A stretch of DNA of 64,000 nucleotides from Kribbella sp. CA-293567 (GCF_027627575.1 NZ_CP114065.1:2356001-2420000), one strand, 5' to 3'; shown: positions 54,950 through 63,309, numbered from the stretch's first letter. The notes: generated from the sequence alone by a model not told the origin. Numbers and translations are program-made.

Positions 54950-55797
54950 TCACCCGACGGAAGATGCTGATGGCCGGCGCCGCCGCGTACGCCGGGCTGG
55001 TGGGCTGCGGCGGGACAGAGCCGAAGCCTCCGTCGGCAGGAGGGCCGTTGACGATCTCGTACGGCGACGACGAGTCGCAGGTGGCGGATCTCCACCTGCC
55101 GGCCGGTGATGGCAAGGTGCCGGTCGTCGTCGTGATCCACGGTGGGTTCTGGATGAGCGGCTACGGCAAGGAGCTGGCCACGCCGCTGGCCGAGGATCTT
55201 GCCGCGCAGGGGATCGCCGGGTACGCGATCGAGTACCGCCGGGTCGGCAACGGCGGGGGCTGGCCCGAGACCTTCGAGGACGTCGCGGCCGCGATCGACG
55301 AGCTGGCCGGTCAACCCCGCCTCGATCTCACGAAAGTGGTTGCCGTCGGCCACTCGGCGGGCGGGCACCTGGCCGTTTGGGCCGCGAGCCGGGCCGGGTT
55401 GCCGCAGGACGCTCCGGGGGCCAAGCCGCGGGTGGTGCTGACCGGGGCGGTGTCGCAGGCCGGAGTACTGGATCTGGTGAATGCCTATGACGAGCAGGTC
55501 GGGGGTGGCGCGGTTCCGTCGTTCCTCGGGACGACGCCCGCCAAGGATCGCGCCCGCTATCAGTTGGCGTCGCCGTACGAGCGGCTACCGTTGAAGGTCC
55601 CCGTCGCGTTGGTGCACGGCACTCGCGACGGGCAGGTGCCGATCGAGCAGAGCCGCCGCTATCGCGACGCCGCGGTGAAGGCCGGCGACCAGGTGACCTT
55701 GACCGAACTCGACAAGGCCGGCCACTTCGAGCTGATCGACCCGGCCGACGAAGCTTGGTTAGCCTGTCGCTCGGAAGCGCAGCGGTTGCTGACCTGA
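54946..55797 (+). CDS. Lipoprotein alpha/beta hydrolase, BD-FAE-like
   Basis: 283 residues from a GTG overlapping the previous stop. A Tat-like RRKMLMAGAAAYAGLVGC start gives a lipobox Cys, so the enzyme is exported and anchored. The hydrolase core has VVVVIHGGFWMSGYGKELATPLAEDLAAQGIAGYAIEYRRVG (oxyanion HGG), the nucleophile AVGHSAGGHLAVWAA, an Asp in HGTRDGQVPIEQS and a His in DKAGHFELID. This layout matches the BD-FAE/esterase group that includes feruloyl and acetyl esterases acting on plant polysaccharides. Partner of the six-hairpin-like protein. Confidence 0.85.
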   Translation: MITRRKMLMAGAAAYAGLVGCGGTEPKPPSAGGPLTISYGDDESQVADLHLPAGDGKVPVVVVIHGGFWMSGYGKELATPLAEDLAAQGIAGYAIEYRRVGNGGGWPETFEDVAAAIDELAGQPRLDLTKVVAVGHSAGGHLAVWAASRAGLPQDAPGAKPRVVLTGAVSQAGVLDLVNAYDEQVGGGAVPSFLGTTPAKDRARYQLASPYERLPLKVPVALVHGTRDGQVPIEQSRRYRDAAVKAGDQVTLTELDKAGHFELIDPADEAWLACRSEAQRLLT

Positions 55798-55808
55798 GGA
55801 GAGCAGAG

Positions 55809-56279
55809 ATGCCGGATCGTGCCGAGACAGCCCGTCAGGTGATCGCCGACAACCTCTACCTGTCGCTGGGAACAGCCGACGCCGCCGGTACGCCGTGGGT
55901 CACGCCGGTCTTCTTCAGTCCCGACGGCTACACCGACTACTACTGGGTCTCCTCGCCCGACACCCAGCACTCGCGCAACCTCACCGAGCGAGCCGAAGTG
56001 GGGATCGCGATCTTCGACACCCACGCGGTGGTCGGTGCCGCGGAGGCCGTCTACTTCAAGGCGACGGCCCGGCAGGTGCCCGACGAAAAGTTGCCGTCGG
56101 CGCTGGCGATCTACAACAACCGGTTGCCGGAGGCGAAGCATTTCGAGTTGGCCGAACTGCTCGCCCCGGCCGGCTTCCGGCTGTACCGCGCGACAGTGGT
56201 GGAGCAGTCCGTGCTGGTTCGCGGTGGCGACCCCGAGCTGGGCAAGGGCGCCGACTCGAGGCTGATCGTCACGCTCTGA
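55809..56279 (+). CDS. PPOX-class (pyridoxamine 5'-phosphate oxidase-fold) protein
   Basis: 156 residues from the ATG at 55809, with GAGGAGAG just upstream. The split-barrel flavin fold is seen in VIADNLYLSLGTADAAGTPWVTPVFFSPDGYTDYYWVSSPDTQHSRNLTERAEVGIAIFD. It is only distantly like the PPOX protein at 52425. It starts 11 nt after the hydrolase stop and may belong to that operon. Convergent with the PEP mutase-like gene (adjacent stops). Ligand unknown. Confidence 0.8.
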   Translation: MPDRAETARQVIADNLYLSLGTADAAGTPWVTPVFFSPDGYTDYYWVSSPDTQHSRNLTERAEVGIAIFDTHAVVGAAEAVYFKATARQVPDEKLPSALAIYNNRLPEAKHFELAELLAPAGFRLYRATVVEQSVLVRGGDPELGKGADSRLIVTL

Positions 56280-57011
56280 TCAGCCCAGCTCCGGCAGCAG
56301 GTCGCGGAGTGCGTCGCTGGCGAACGTGTGCAGGCTGGTGCCGTAGGAGATGCGAGTGGCGCCCAACGCGACCAGGTCGGCCGGTTTTGGGCCGCTGGGG
56401 GAGGCGTGCGCGTTGATCGGGCCGCCGATCTCGTCGGCCAGCCGACGGAGATCCGCTGCCGGCGCGAAGATCGGGTAGACACAGTCGGCTCCCGCGCGGC
56501 GATAGGCGACGCCGCGGGCGATCGCGTCCTCGGCGGTGCCGCCCGTGAAGAAGTTGTCGATACGGGCGTTGACGACCAGATCGGCCCCGGCGGCAGCCCG
56601 TACCGCGCACAGGTAGTCGGCGTGCTGCTGGACGTCCACCAACTTGCCGGCGACAGAATCCTCCAGGTTGCAGCCGACCGCACCCGCCTCCAGCAGCCTC
56701 TCCGCGAACTCCCGCGGCTCCAGCCCGTAGCCGGCCTCCATGTCGGCCGTCACCGGTACGCCGACCGCTCGCACGATCCGCGCGACCGCCCCGAACATCT
56801 CCGCCGGCGGGGTGAGCTGGCCGTCGTCGTACCCGAGCACGCGGGCGACCGCGCCGCTGCTGGTGGCGATCGCCGGATACCCGGCGTCGGCGATGATGCG
56901 GGCGCTGACCGGGTCCCATGCGTTTGGAAGGATCAGCGGCGTGAGGTCGTGGTGCAGCGCGCGGAAGGCTTCCGCCGTACGCCGGTCCGGCTGGACGTTG
57001 ACGGGTGGCAT
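56280..57011 (-). CDS. Isocitrate lyase / PEP mutase superfamily protein
   Basis: 243 residues from the ATG at 57011. A TIM barrel of the PEP mutase/isocitrate lyase group: LILPNAWDPVSARIIADAGYPAIATSSGAVARVLGYDDGQL, VTADMEAGYGLEPREFAERLLEAGAVGCNLEDSV (metal-binding Asp/Glu), LVVNARIDNFF and RISYGTSLHTFASDAL. These carboligase/lyase-type enzymes include oxaloacetate decarboxylase and 2-methylisocitrate lyase; the close actinobacterial ones are mostly unassigned. The CKCGHC isocitrate lyase loop is absent. It starts 5 nt after the AhpD-like gene, an apparent operon. Confidence 0.85.
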   Translation of the reverse strand: MPPVNVQPDRRTAEAFRALHHDLTPLILPNAWDPVSARIIADAGYPAIATSSGAVARVLGYDDGQLTPPAEMFGAVARIVRAVGVPVTADMEAGYGLEPREFAERLLEAGAVGCNLEDSVAGKLVDVQQHADYLCAVRAAAGADLVVNARIDNFFTGGTAEDAIARGVAYRRAGADCVYPIFAPAADLRRLADEIGGPINAHASPSGPKPADLVALGATRISYGTSLHTFASDALRDLLPELG

Positions 57012-57016
57012 CGCGG

Positions 57017-57481
57017 TCAGCTCGGGTTGTAGTGGCCGGGCTCCAGGCGGCAGGTGACGCCGACCCGGTTCCACGCGTTGATCATGATGATCAGGCCCAT
57101 CAACTGTGCCAGCTCCTTCGGGTCGAACGCGGCGGCCGCGATCGCGTACTTGTCGTCGGGGACGTGATCGACGCTGATCAGCGTCATCGCCTCGGTCAGT
57201 TCGAGCGCCGCCTGCTCCTGCTCGGTGTAGAACCCGCGTGCCTCGCGCCAGGTGGCGACCAGGTGCAGCCGCTGCTCGGTGTCACCCTCGTGCCGGGCAT
57301 CCAGCGTGTGCATGTCCAGGCAGTAGGCGCAGCCGTTCAGCTGCGAGGCGCGGATCCGCACCAGGTGGGCGAGCTTCGGGTCGATACCGAGGGCGGACAC
57401 CTCGTCCAGTGCGATCAGGGCCTGGTAGAACTCCGGCGCGTGGGTGGCGATCTTGACTCTGCGTACTGCGTGCGTGCTCAT
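57017..57481 (-). CDS. AhpD-like carboxymuconolactone decarboxylase-family protein
   Basis: 154 residues from the ATG at 57481. The redox motif is Cys51-x2-Cys54 with His58 in LNGCAYCLDMHTLDARH, as in AhpD-type alkylhydroperoxidases; AWNRVGVTCRLEPGHY ends it. Such proteins reduce peroxides, but no ahpC is nearby. A TAGCTT hexamer with a 7-nt gap to the ATG suggests leaderless transcription. Divergent from the MocR gene (47 bp). Confidence 0.85.
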   Translation of the reverse strand: MSTHAVRRVKIATHAPEFYQALIALDEVSALGIDPKLAHLVRIRASQLNGCAYCLDMHTLDARHEGDTEQRLHLVATWREARGFYTEQEQAALELTEAMTLISVDHVPDDKYAIAAAAFDPKELAQLMGLIIMINAWNRVGVTCRLEPGHYNPS

Positions 57482-57488
57482 ACCGATC

Positions 57489-57494
57489 AAGCTA
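57489..57494 (-). promoter_or_regulatory. Candidate -10 element of the AhpD-like gene
   Basis: The reverse strand reads TAGCTT with a 7-nt gap to the ATG at 57481. Confidence 0.4.
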
Positions 57495-57514
57495 GTCGCG
57501 AACCGGCCCAGGTG

Positions 57515-57520
57515 TATGGT
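57515..57520 (+). promoter_or_regulatory. Candidate -10 element of the MocR-type gene, in a possible autoregulatory site
   Basis: TATGGT with an 8-nt gap to the ATG at 57529. The 47-bp divergent region also holds a short imperfect dyad (ATGG near 57516, CCAT at 57527) that may be the MocR operator. Confidence 0.35.
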
Positions 57521-57528
57521 CCAATCCC

Positions 57529-58932
57529 ATGGAAGAACGAGGGGCCAATTCTGCGGCCGGCGCCGATCTTCATCTGGAGCTGAGCGGTACGGCGGGCCGG
57601 GCGGAGCTGGTGCGGGCGCTGCACGATTCGATCCGGTCGGGCCGGCTTCCCGCCGGAACCCGGCTGCCGTCGTCGCGCTCCCTCGCCAAGGACCTCGGCA
57701 TCGCCCGCAACACCGTCGCCGACGCCTACGGGCAGCTGGTAGCCGAAGGCTGGCTCACCGCCCGCCAAGGCTCCGGCACGTTGGTCGCGGAGCGGGTGCT
57801 GCCGGCCGCCGGCGTCGCCACGCCTGGACGTGAAGCTCCTGGCACGTTCGACCGCCCGTCCTACCGGTACGACCTCACGCCGGGCTCGCCAGATCTCTCG
57901 ACCTTTCCCCGCAACGAATGGCTGGCAGCAGCCAGGAAGGCACTACCGGCAGCCCCCAACGACGCCTTCGGCTACGGCGACCCCCGCGGCCGCATCGAAC
58001 TGCGCGAGAACCTCGCCGACTACCTGGCCCGAGCCCGCGGCGTACGGGCAGATCCTGACCGCATCCTGATCTGCTCCGGCTATGTCCAGGCACTCAACCT
58101 CCTCACCGACGTACTGCGGCAGCAGGGCGCGACGACGATGTCGGTCGAAGAGTTCGGCTACAGCCTCCACTGGGACGTGATCCGCTCCCGCGGGCTGCAA
58201 CCAACTCCAGTGCCCGTCGACGAGTACGGCGTCCGCTCAGACCTGCTGCAAGGTCAAGCGGCCCTGCTGACCCCGGCTCACCAGATGCCGCTGGGCGTGC
58301 CACTGGCGCCGGACCGGCGTACCAGAGCTGTCGAGTGGGCCCGCGACAGCGACGCGATACTGATCGAGGACGACTACGACGGCGAGTTCCGCTACGACCG
58401 CCAGTCAGTAGGCGCTCTGCAGGCTCTGGACCCCGAACGCGTCGTCTACACCGGTACTGCGAGCAAGAGCCTCGCCCCCGGCCTGCGGCTGGCGTGGATG
58501 GTGCTGCCAGAGCACCTGATGGAGCCGGTGCTGGCAGTCAAGCGCACCACCGACCTGTTGACCGCCACTCTCGACCAGCTCGTACTGGCCGAGTACATCG
58601 CCTCCGGCCACTACGACCGCCACGTACGCCGTACCCGGCAGCACTACCGCCGTCGCCGCGACCACCTGGTCGAGCTACTCGCCGCCAGAGCCCCGGGAGT
58701 CACGGTCGCCGGTATCTCAGCCGGCCTGCACGTGCTGCTCGACGTACCAGGCGATGCCGCCGACATGGTTGCCCGCGCCCGCCGCCAAGGCCTGCTGATC
58801 GCCACGCTCGACCACTACCGTTTCACCCCGAACCCAGCAGAGCGCCAAGCCCTCGTCGTCGGCTACGGCACCCCACCGGACCACTCCTACAACGGCGCGC
58901 TGGACCTGCTCTGCCAGATACTCGCGGTCTAG
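57529..58932 (+). CDS. MocR-type regulator (GntR DNA-binding domain plus aminotransferase fold I)
   Basis: 467 residues. The N-terminal GntR winged helix spans about 15-85 (ELVRALHDSIRSGRLPAGTRLPSSRSLAKDLGIARNTVADAYGQLVAEGWL). The aminotransferase-like domain follows from about 120, with PLP lysine Lys313 in TGTASKSLAPGLRLAWM and DDYDGEFRYDRQ for the cofactor. MocR regulators such as PdxR and GabR sense PLP or amino acids. It faces the AhpD-like/PEP mutase operon across 47 bp and overlaps the 3' end of the D-amino-acid oxidase gene by 4 bp, so one of these may be its target. Confidence 0.92.
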   Translation: MEERGANSAAGADLHLELSGTAGRAELVRALHDSIRSGRLPAGTRLPSSRSLAKDLGIARNTVADAYGQLVAEGWLTARQGSGTLVAERVLPAAGVATPGREAPGTFDRPSYRYDLTPGSPDLSTFPRNEWLAAARKALPAAPNDAFGYGDPRGRIELRENLADYLARARGVRADPDRILICSGYVQALNLLTDVLRQQGATTMSVEEFGYSLHWDVIRSRGLQPTPVPVDEYGVRSDLLQGQAALLTPAHQMPLGVPLAPDRRTRAVEWARDSDAILIEDDYDGEFRYDRQSVGALQALDPERVVYTGTASKSLAPGLRLAWMVLPEHLMEPVLAVKRTTDLLTATLDQLVLAEYIASGHYDRHVRRTRQHYRRRRDHLVELLAARAPGVTVAGISAGLHVLLDVPGDAADMVARARRQGLLIATLDHYRFTPNPAERQALVVGYGTPPDHSYNGALDLLCQILAV

Positions 58933-59852
58933 CGGGCCTCGTTCACCAGCGTCAGTACCTCGTCGGCGCAGCCCCACGACAGGGTGACTCCGGAGCCGCC
59001 GTGGCCGTAGCAGTGGATGACCTGGCGGTCGCCGGTGCGGACGCTCTCGCAGCGCACGGACGGTCGCGTGGGACGCAGGCCGACGCGGTGCCGGATCACT
59101 TTCGCCTTGCGCAGTTGGGGAACCAGCGTGGTCGCGCGGTCCAGGATCTTGCCGGCGGTCTCGTCGTCGGTGGCGAGGCCCCAGTTGCCGGGCTCGCTGG
59201 TGCCGCCTACGACGATGTCGTGCGAGCGCGGTACGACGTAGCAGAGGTCTTGCTCGCTGAGGTCGGCCATCATCCACTCGGTGAGGCCGAACTGCTCGAC
59301 GGTGAACACCTGCCCGCGAACCGGCGTCACGGTCGGATCGGCCGCCGTCAGCCGTGCGCCGAGACCGGCACAGTTCACCACCACGTCAGCCGTGTTGGGC
59401 AGGGCCGACAGTGCCGCCCGGTTGACCGTGCCGCCGGCGGCCTCGAGCCGTTTCACCAAGTACTGCAGGTAGATCGGCATCTCCACGACCGGCGTGGTGA
59501 ACGCCCACCCGTCGCGGAAGCCGGGCAACGGCGAGCCGATCCGCTGCAGGTCGGGCAGGACGTCGGCCCAGACGGGGTCCGGCAGTGGCTCGCGCAGGTA
59601 CTCCTTGCCGTGCCGCAACTGCACCGACGGCTCTGACTCCGCCAGCTTCACCAACTCGTCGTGCGACGCTCGCGCCCAGCGTGCCACCCGGTCATCAGCC
59701 CGCACGGGCGGATACCAGAGCGCGGCGGCGACGGCCGACGTGGTCTCCAGCGGCAGATCGCGGGCGAACACGCCCACGTCGTACCCCGACTCGGCCAACC
59801 TGACGGCACAACTGAGCCCGATCACTCCGGCTCCGACCACGATGACGCGCAT
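58929..59852 (-). CDS. D-amino-acid oxidase (DAO family FAD enzyme)
   Basis: 307 residues from the ATG at 59852. The FAD fold is RVIVVGAGVIGLSCAVRLAESGYDV (residues 2-26). Then TSAVAAALWYPP, and the C-terminal HRVGLRPTRPSVRC and GHGGSGVTLSWGCADEV are the FAD and substrate signatures of D-amino-acid oxidases (GGSG.T..WG). It deaminates D-amino acids to keto acids, NH3 and H2O2. The start is chosen by the fold and a CACAAT hexamer with a 6-nt gap. No signal peptide. Confidence 0.88.
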   Translation of the reverse strand: MRVIVVGAGVIGLSCAVRLAESGYDVGVFARDLPLETTSAVAAALWYPPVRADDRVARWARASHDELVKLAESEPSVQLRHGKEYLREPLPDPVWADVLPDLQRIGSPLPGFRDGWAFTTPVVEMPIYLQYLVKRLEAAGGTVNRAALSALPNTADVVVNCAGLGARLTAADPTVTPVRGQVFTVEQFGLTEWMMADLSEQDLCYVVPRSHDIVVGGTSEPGNWGLATDDETAGKILDRATTLVPQLRKAKVIRHRVGLRPTRPSVRCESVRTGDRQVIHCYGHGGSGVTLSWGCADEVLTLVNEAR

Positions 59853-59858
59853 TAACGC

Positions 59859-59864
59859 ATTGTG
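59859..59864 (-). promoter_or_regulatory. Candidate -10 element of the D-amino-acid oxidase gene
   Basis: The reverse strand reads CACAAT with a 6-nt gap to the ATG at 59852; it differs from TANNNT at one base. Confidence 0.3.
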
Positions 59865-59915
59865 TCGTCCTGCAGCCACTCCCGCTACCCACAGTGGAGT
59901 GGCTGCAGGCAACGA

Positions 59916-61007
59916 TCAGTGCAGCTTGACGGCCAGCGAGTACAACCGGGTGATCTGGGTGTCCCGCCAGTTGTCGTCGGAGATCAGGTAGAGCTGCCGG
60001 CGACCGCCGGGCAGCCTTCCGCCGAGCGCGAGACCCTCTACGTTGTCCAGCAGGGGATTCGGCTGCGGTTGCTTGGCGACCGCGCCCGACGGCGGGCAGT
60101 TGACCAAGTCGAAGAGCAGCTTCTTCTGCAGGAACACCTGGTCGGGCGCGGTGGCCAGGGAGGCCTGCTTGCTCACGTCGGTCGCGCGGCGCAGCGACAC
60201 GGTGAAGACCCGGATCGTGTTGCCGACGTCTGGCGTGTAGGTGCGTTCCATCGACACCAGTTGGCCGGAGTCGACCACGGCCAGCTCGACCAGGCTGAGT
60301 CCCGGATCCGTCTTGTAGGCGTACTGCGCCGCGACGGCGTACTTGCCGCCGGAGCGACCGGCGTACCGGAGGATGCGGTTGCGACTGCGCCCATCGGCGT
60401 CGTAGCCGTCCGGGGCGAGCGACTCCTCCATCCCGGCGTACAGGGTGCGGCCGTCTTGGGTGGCCGCGAGCGACTCGAAGGTGCCGTTGGACTGCGCCTC
60501 ACCAGCCGGCGCGACCTGGAACCTCGCCGGCACGGCAAGCGAGGCGATCTCCTTGCCGTCGGAGAGCCGGAAGCGCCGGATCGACGGCTCCAGCTCGGAA
60601 GTGGCGAGGATCGTCCGCTCACCGCGCTCGACCACGAGACCTTCGCCGTCGAAATCCTGGCCGTTGTACGGCGTACCGTCCGGGCGGCGCAGGATCGTCA
60701 TACCGTCCACTGCCACCTGCGGCTTGCCGCGCTTCGCGCCCAGCTTGAGGTCGTAGACCCGGGCAGGACTGGACTGCACGTTGTCGACCAAGGCGATCGC
60801 GTGGCCTGGCCGGGTGACCTGGAGGGCCGAGAGACCGGCGACCAGTTGGCCGTCGTACGTCGTCTTGTCGAGGCTGTCGGAGAAGCCCAGGAAGTGGGCA
60901 TCCGCCGAGCAGGCACCGGCCACCGGGGGCCGGTGCGCCGCGGCGGTCAGCGGAGTGGTCAGTGCGGCGAGTGCGAGCGTGGCGGCGAGCGGTGTCTTCC
61001 AGCGCAC
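59916..61007 (-). CDS. Secreted esterase-like activity of phytase family protein
   Basis: 363 residues from a GTG at 61007 with GGAGGA 6-7 nt before it. A signal peptide (about 1-25, ending TAAA) precedes a beta-propeller-like domain: FLGFSDSLDKTTYDGQLVAGLSALQ, DFDGEGLVVERGERTILATSELEPSIRRF, GTFESLAATQDGRTLYAGMEESLAPD and LLDNVEGLALGGRLPGGRRQLYLISDDNW. This is the pattern of the phytase-like (PF13449) esterase group, which acts on phosphate or ester substrates outside the cell. Not assigned biochemically. Confidence 0.82.
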   Translation of the reverse strand: MRWKTPLAATLALAALTTPLTAAAHRPPVAGACSADAHFLGFSDSLDKTTYDGQLVAGLSALQVTRPGHAIALVDNVQSSPARVYDLKLGAKRGKPQVAVDGMTILRRPDGTPYNGQDFDGEGLVVERGERTILATSELEPSIRRFRLSDGKEIASLAVPARFQVAPAGEAQSNGTFESLAATQDGRTLYAGMEESLAPDGYDADGRSRNRILRYAGRSGGKYAVAAQYAYKTDPGLSLVELAVVDSGQLVSMERTYTPDVGNTIRVFTVSLRRATDVSKQASLATAPDQVFLQKKLLFDLVNCPPSGAVAKQPQPNPLLDNVEGLALGGRLPGGRRQLYLISDDNWRDTQITRLYSLAVKLH

Positions 61008-61069
61008 GGGATGTCCTCCGGAGTGGGCGTTGGGGCCACTTCGCAACCTACAACGCCGCCGGACGCGGA

Positions 61070-61103
61070 AACGCCGGCCTGCAGGTTGCTGCAGACCGGC
61101 GTT
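61070..61103 (-). terminator. Strong hairpin terminator of glmS
   Basis: Arms 61070-61084 (AACGCCGGCCTGCAG) and 61089-61103 pair over 15 bp, with one G-U pair in the reverse-strand RNA, around a GTTG/CAAC loop, 14 nt beyond the glmS stop. Confidence 0.75.
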
Positions 61104-61116
61104 GCTGACGTGCTGA

Positions 61117-62937
61117 CTACTCGACGGTGACGGACTTCGCGAGGTTGCGGGGCTTGTCGACGTCGTGGCCGAGGGCGACCGCGGCGTAGTACGCGATGAT
61201 CTGGAGCGGGATGGTGAGCAGGATCGGGTCGAGCTCCGGCTCGTTCTTCGGGACCTCGATCACCGCGGCGGCGCCGTCCGGGACGTTGACGCCGGGGTGG
61301 GTGACGACGTAGAGCGGGCCCGAGCGGGCGGCGATCTCGTGCAGGGCGCCGATGTTGCGGTCGAGCAGCTCGTCCTTCGGGACGATCGCGACGCTCGGCA
61401 CGTCCGGCGAGATGAGCGCCAGCGGGCCGTGCTTCAGCTCGGAGGTCTGGTACGCCTCGGCGTGCCGGTAGGAGATCTCCTTGAGCTTCTGCGCGCCCTC
61501 GCGGGCCACCGGGTAGCCGCGGGTGCGGCCGACGAAGAAGACGCTCTCGTGCTGGGAGAGCCGGCCGGCGATCTCGCCGAGGGTCTCCTCCTGGTCGACG
61601 ATCGCCTGGATCTGCTCCGGGATCCTCTTCAGGCCCTCGATCAGGCGGCGGCCGTCGGCCGGCGAGACGTCGCGGATCCGGCCGAGGTGGATGCCGAGCA
61701 TCGCGAACGCGACGGCCATGTTGGTGAGCGCCTTGGTGGAGGCGACCGAGACCTCGGGGCCGGCGTGCAGGTAGACACCGCCGTCGACCTCACGGGCGAT
61801 GCTGGAACCGACCGCGTTGACCAGGCCGATCACCCGGCCACCCTTGCGCTTGAGCTCCTGGACGGCGACCAGGGTGTCCAGCGTCTCACCGGACTGGCTG
61901 ACCGCGACGTACAGGGTGTCGCGCTCGACCACCGGGTTGCGGTAGCGGAACTCCGACGCGGGCTCGGCGTCGGCGGGGATCCGGGCCACCTCTTCGATGA
62001 ACTGGGCACCCATCTGGCCGGCGTAGTACGCCGAACCGCAGCCGAGGATCTTGACCCGCTTGATCTCCCGGGCCTCCCGCGCGTCCATGTTCAGCCCACC
62101 CAGGTGGACGGTGTGGAAACGCTCGTCCAGGCGACCGCGCAGGGCCCGCTGGACGGCCTCCGGCTGCTCGTGGATCTCCTTCATCATGAAGTGCTCGTGC
62201 AGGCCGCGCTCGTACTCGTCGGCCTCCCACTCCACCGTCTTCGGGGTGTTCGTGGTCGGCGACGCGTCCTGGGTGAAGGTGCGGTAGCCGTCGGCCTTGA
62301 CGGTGGCCAGCTCGCCGTCGGCCAGGTAGACGACCTGGCGGGTGTAGCGGATCAGCGCGGCCGCGTCGGAGGCGACGTGCATCTCGCCGTCGCCGATGCC
62401 GAGGATCAGCGGGCTGCCGTTGCGGGCGACCACGATCCGGTCGGGGAAGTCCAGGTCGACCACGGCGATGCCGTAGGTGCCCTCGATCCGGCGCAGCGCG
62501 GACATCACCTTCTCCTCGAGGGTGGCGCCGTCGGACTGCTCGATCAGGTGCGCGAGGACCTCGGTGTCGGTCTCGGAGCGAAGCTTGACGCCGGCGTCCT
62601 CAAGCTGGCGGCGGAGCGCGCCGGCGTTGTCGAAGATGCCGTTGTGGACAACGGCGATCCGCTCGTTGCCGCTGGCGTGCGGGTGCGCGTTGTCCTTGCT
62701 CGGGCCGCCGTGGGTGGCCCAGCGGGTGTGACCGATGCCGAGCTTGCCGCCGAACCGCTTGGGCAGCGACGCCTCCAGCTCACGGACCCGGCCGGCGTCC
62801 TTGTGCACCTTCAGCTCGCTGGACCCGAGCACGGCCACGCCGGCCGAGTCGTACCCGCGGTACTCCAGCCGGGCCAGGCCGTCCACCAGGATCGGCGCGG
62901 CCGGCTTGGTGCCGACGTATCCGACGATTCCGCACAT
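61117..62937 (-). CDS. glmS: Glutamine--fructose-6-phosphate aminotransferase (isomerizing)
   Basis: 606 residues. It makes glucosamine 6-phosphate from fructose 6-phosphate and glutamine, feeding peptidoglycan synthesis. The N-terminal glutaminase has the nucleophile Cys2 (MCGIVGYVG), and HTRWATHG and NGSPL positions; the C-terminal SIS domains contain GCGSAYYAGQMGAQF, SQSGETLDTLVAVQELK and, at the very end, VDKPRNLAKSVTVE. Full length. AAGGA lies 13 nt before the ATG. It is the last gene of a possible operon with the 91-residue protein, 30 nt apart. Confidence 0.97.
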   Translation of the reverse strand: MCGIVGYVGTKPAAPILVDGLARLEYRGYDSAGVAVLGSSELKVHKDAGRVRELEASLPKRFGGKLGIGHTRWATHGGPSKDNAHPHASGNERIAVVHNGIFDNAGALRRQLEDAGVKLRSETDTEVLAHLIEQSDGATLEEKVMSALRRIEGTYGIAVVDLDFPDRIVVARNGSPLILGIGDGEMHVASDAAALIRYTRQVVYLADGELATVKADGYRTFTQDASPTTNTPKTVEWEADEYERGLHEHFMMKEIHEQPEAVQRALRGRLDERFHTVHLGGLNMDAREAREIKRVKILGCGSAYYAGQMGAQFIEEVARIPADAEPASEFRYRNPVVERDTLYVAVSQSGETLDTLVAVQELKRKGGRVIGLVNAVGSSIAREVDGGVYLHAGPEVSVASTKALTNMAVAFAMLGIHLGRIRDVSPADGRRLIEGLKRIPEQIQAIVDQEETLGEIAGRLSQHESVFFVGRTRGYPVAREGAQKLKEISYRHAEAYQTSELKHGPLALISPDVPSVAIVPKDELLDRNIGALHEIAARSGPLYVVTHPGVNVPDGAAAVIEVPKNEPELDPILLTIPLQIIAYYAAVALGHDVDKPRNLAKSVTVE

Positions 62938-62967
62938 GGGGAGGGTGTTCCTTTCGTGTGGTTTCAG

Positions 62968-63243
62968 TTAGCCGTAGACGATCCGGCGCAATTGGCGGGC
63001 CGACAGCTCGGGGGAGCGGACCGGCCAGTGCCGCAGCTCGGCGCCGAGCCGGGCGAAGATCTCTTCGTTGCGCGCGCCGTAGGTCTGCAGCTCGCGGTGC
63101 CGGCGCCGGACGTACTGCTCGGTCGTCTCGGTGAAGTAGGCCAGCACGTCGGCGACCACCCGTCGGGCGTCGTCCGGCGTCAGGCCGGTGGTGCGGCTGA
63201 CCTGGTCAACGAGGTCCTCGCTGGGATCCGCCGCCTCACTCAT
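62968..63243 (-). CDS. Small conserved protein of unknown function
   Basis: 91 residues from the ATG at 63243. It is predicted all-helical: LVDQVSRTTGLTPDDARRVVADVLAYFTETTEQYVRRRHRELQ, then YGARNEEIFARLGAELRHW and the C-terminal SPELSARQLRRIVYG. No catalytic motif or membrane segment. It lies between nucS and glmS on the same strand. The N-terminal part resembles HTH or bromodomain-size helical modules, but no family was recognised. A palindrome, CTCACTG-TG-CAGTGAG, lies 7 nt before its start. Confidence 0.7.
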   Translation of the reverse strand: MSEAADPSEDLVDQVSRTTGLTPDDARRVVADVLAYFTETTEQYVRRRHRELQTYGARNEEIFARLGAELRHWPVRSPELSARQLRRIVYG

Positions 63244-63249
63244 CACCCA

Positions 63250-63265
63250 CTCACTGTGCAGTGAG
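63250..63265. promoter_or_regulatory. Palindrome before the 91-residue protein gene
   Basis: CTCACTG-TG-CAGTGAG: 7-bp perfect arms with a 2-nt centre, 7 nt upstream of the ATG at 63243. On the reverse strand a TAATAA element sits 7 nt further upstream. Possible operator. Confidence 0.4.
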
Positions 63266-63280
63266 ATCGGGCTTATTAGC

Positions 63281-63309
63281 AAAGATCTGCCCGAATTCGG
63301 GCAATCTTT
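63281..63309. terminator. Palindromic terminator after nucS
   Basis: AAAGAT, one unpaired C, then the perfect 16-bp palindrome TGCCCGAA-TTCGGGCA, then ATCTTT. It forms a 14-bp hairpin with one bulge. On the + strand TTTT follows, and on the reverse strand it lies 9 nt after the nucS stop, so it may work in both directions. Confidence 0.7.
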
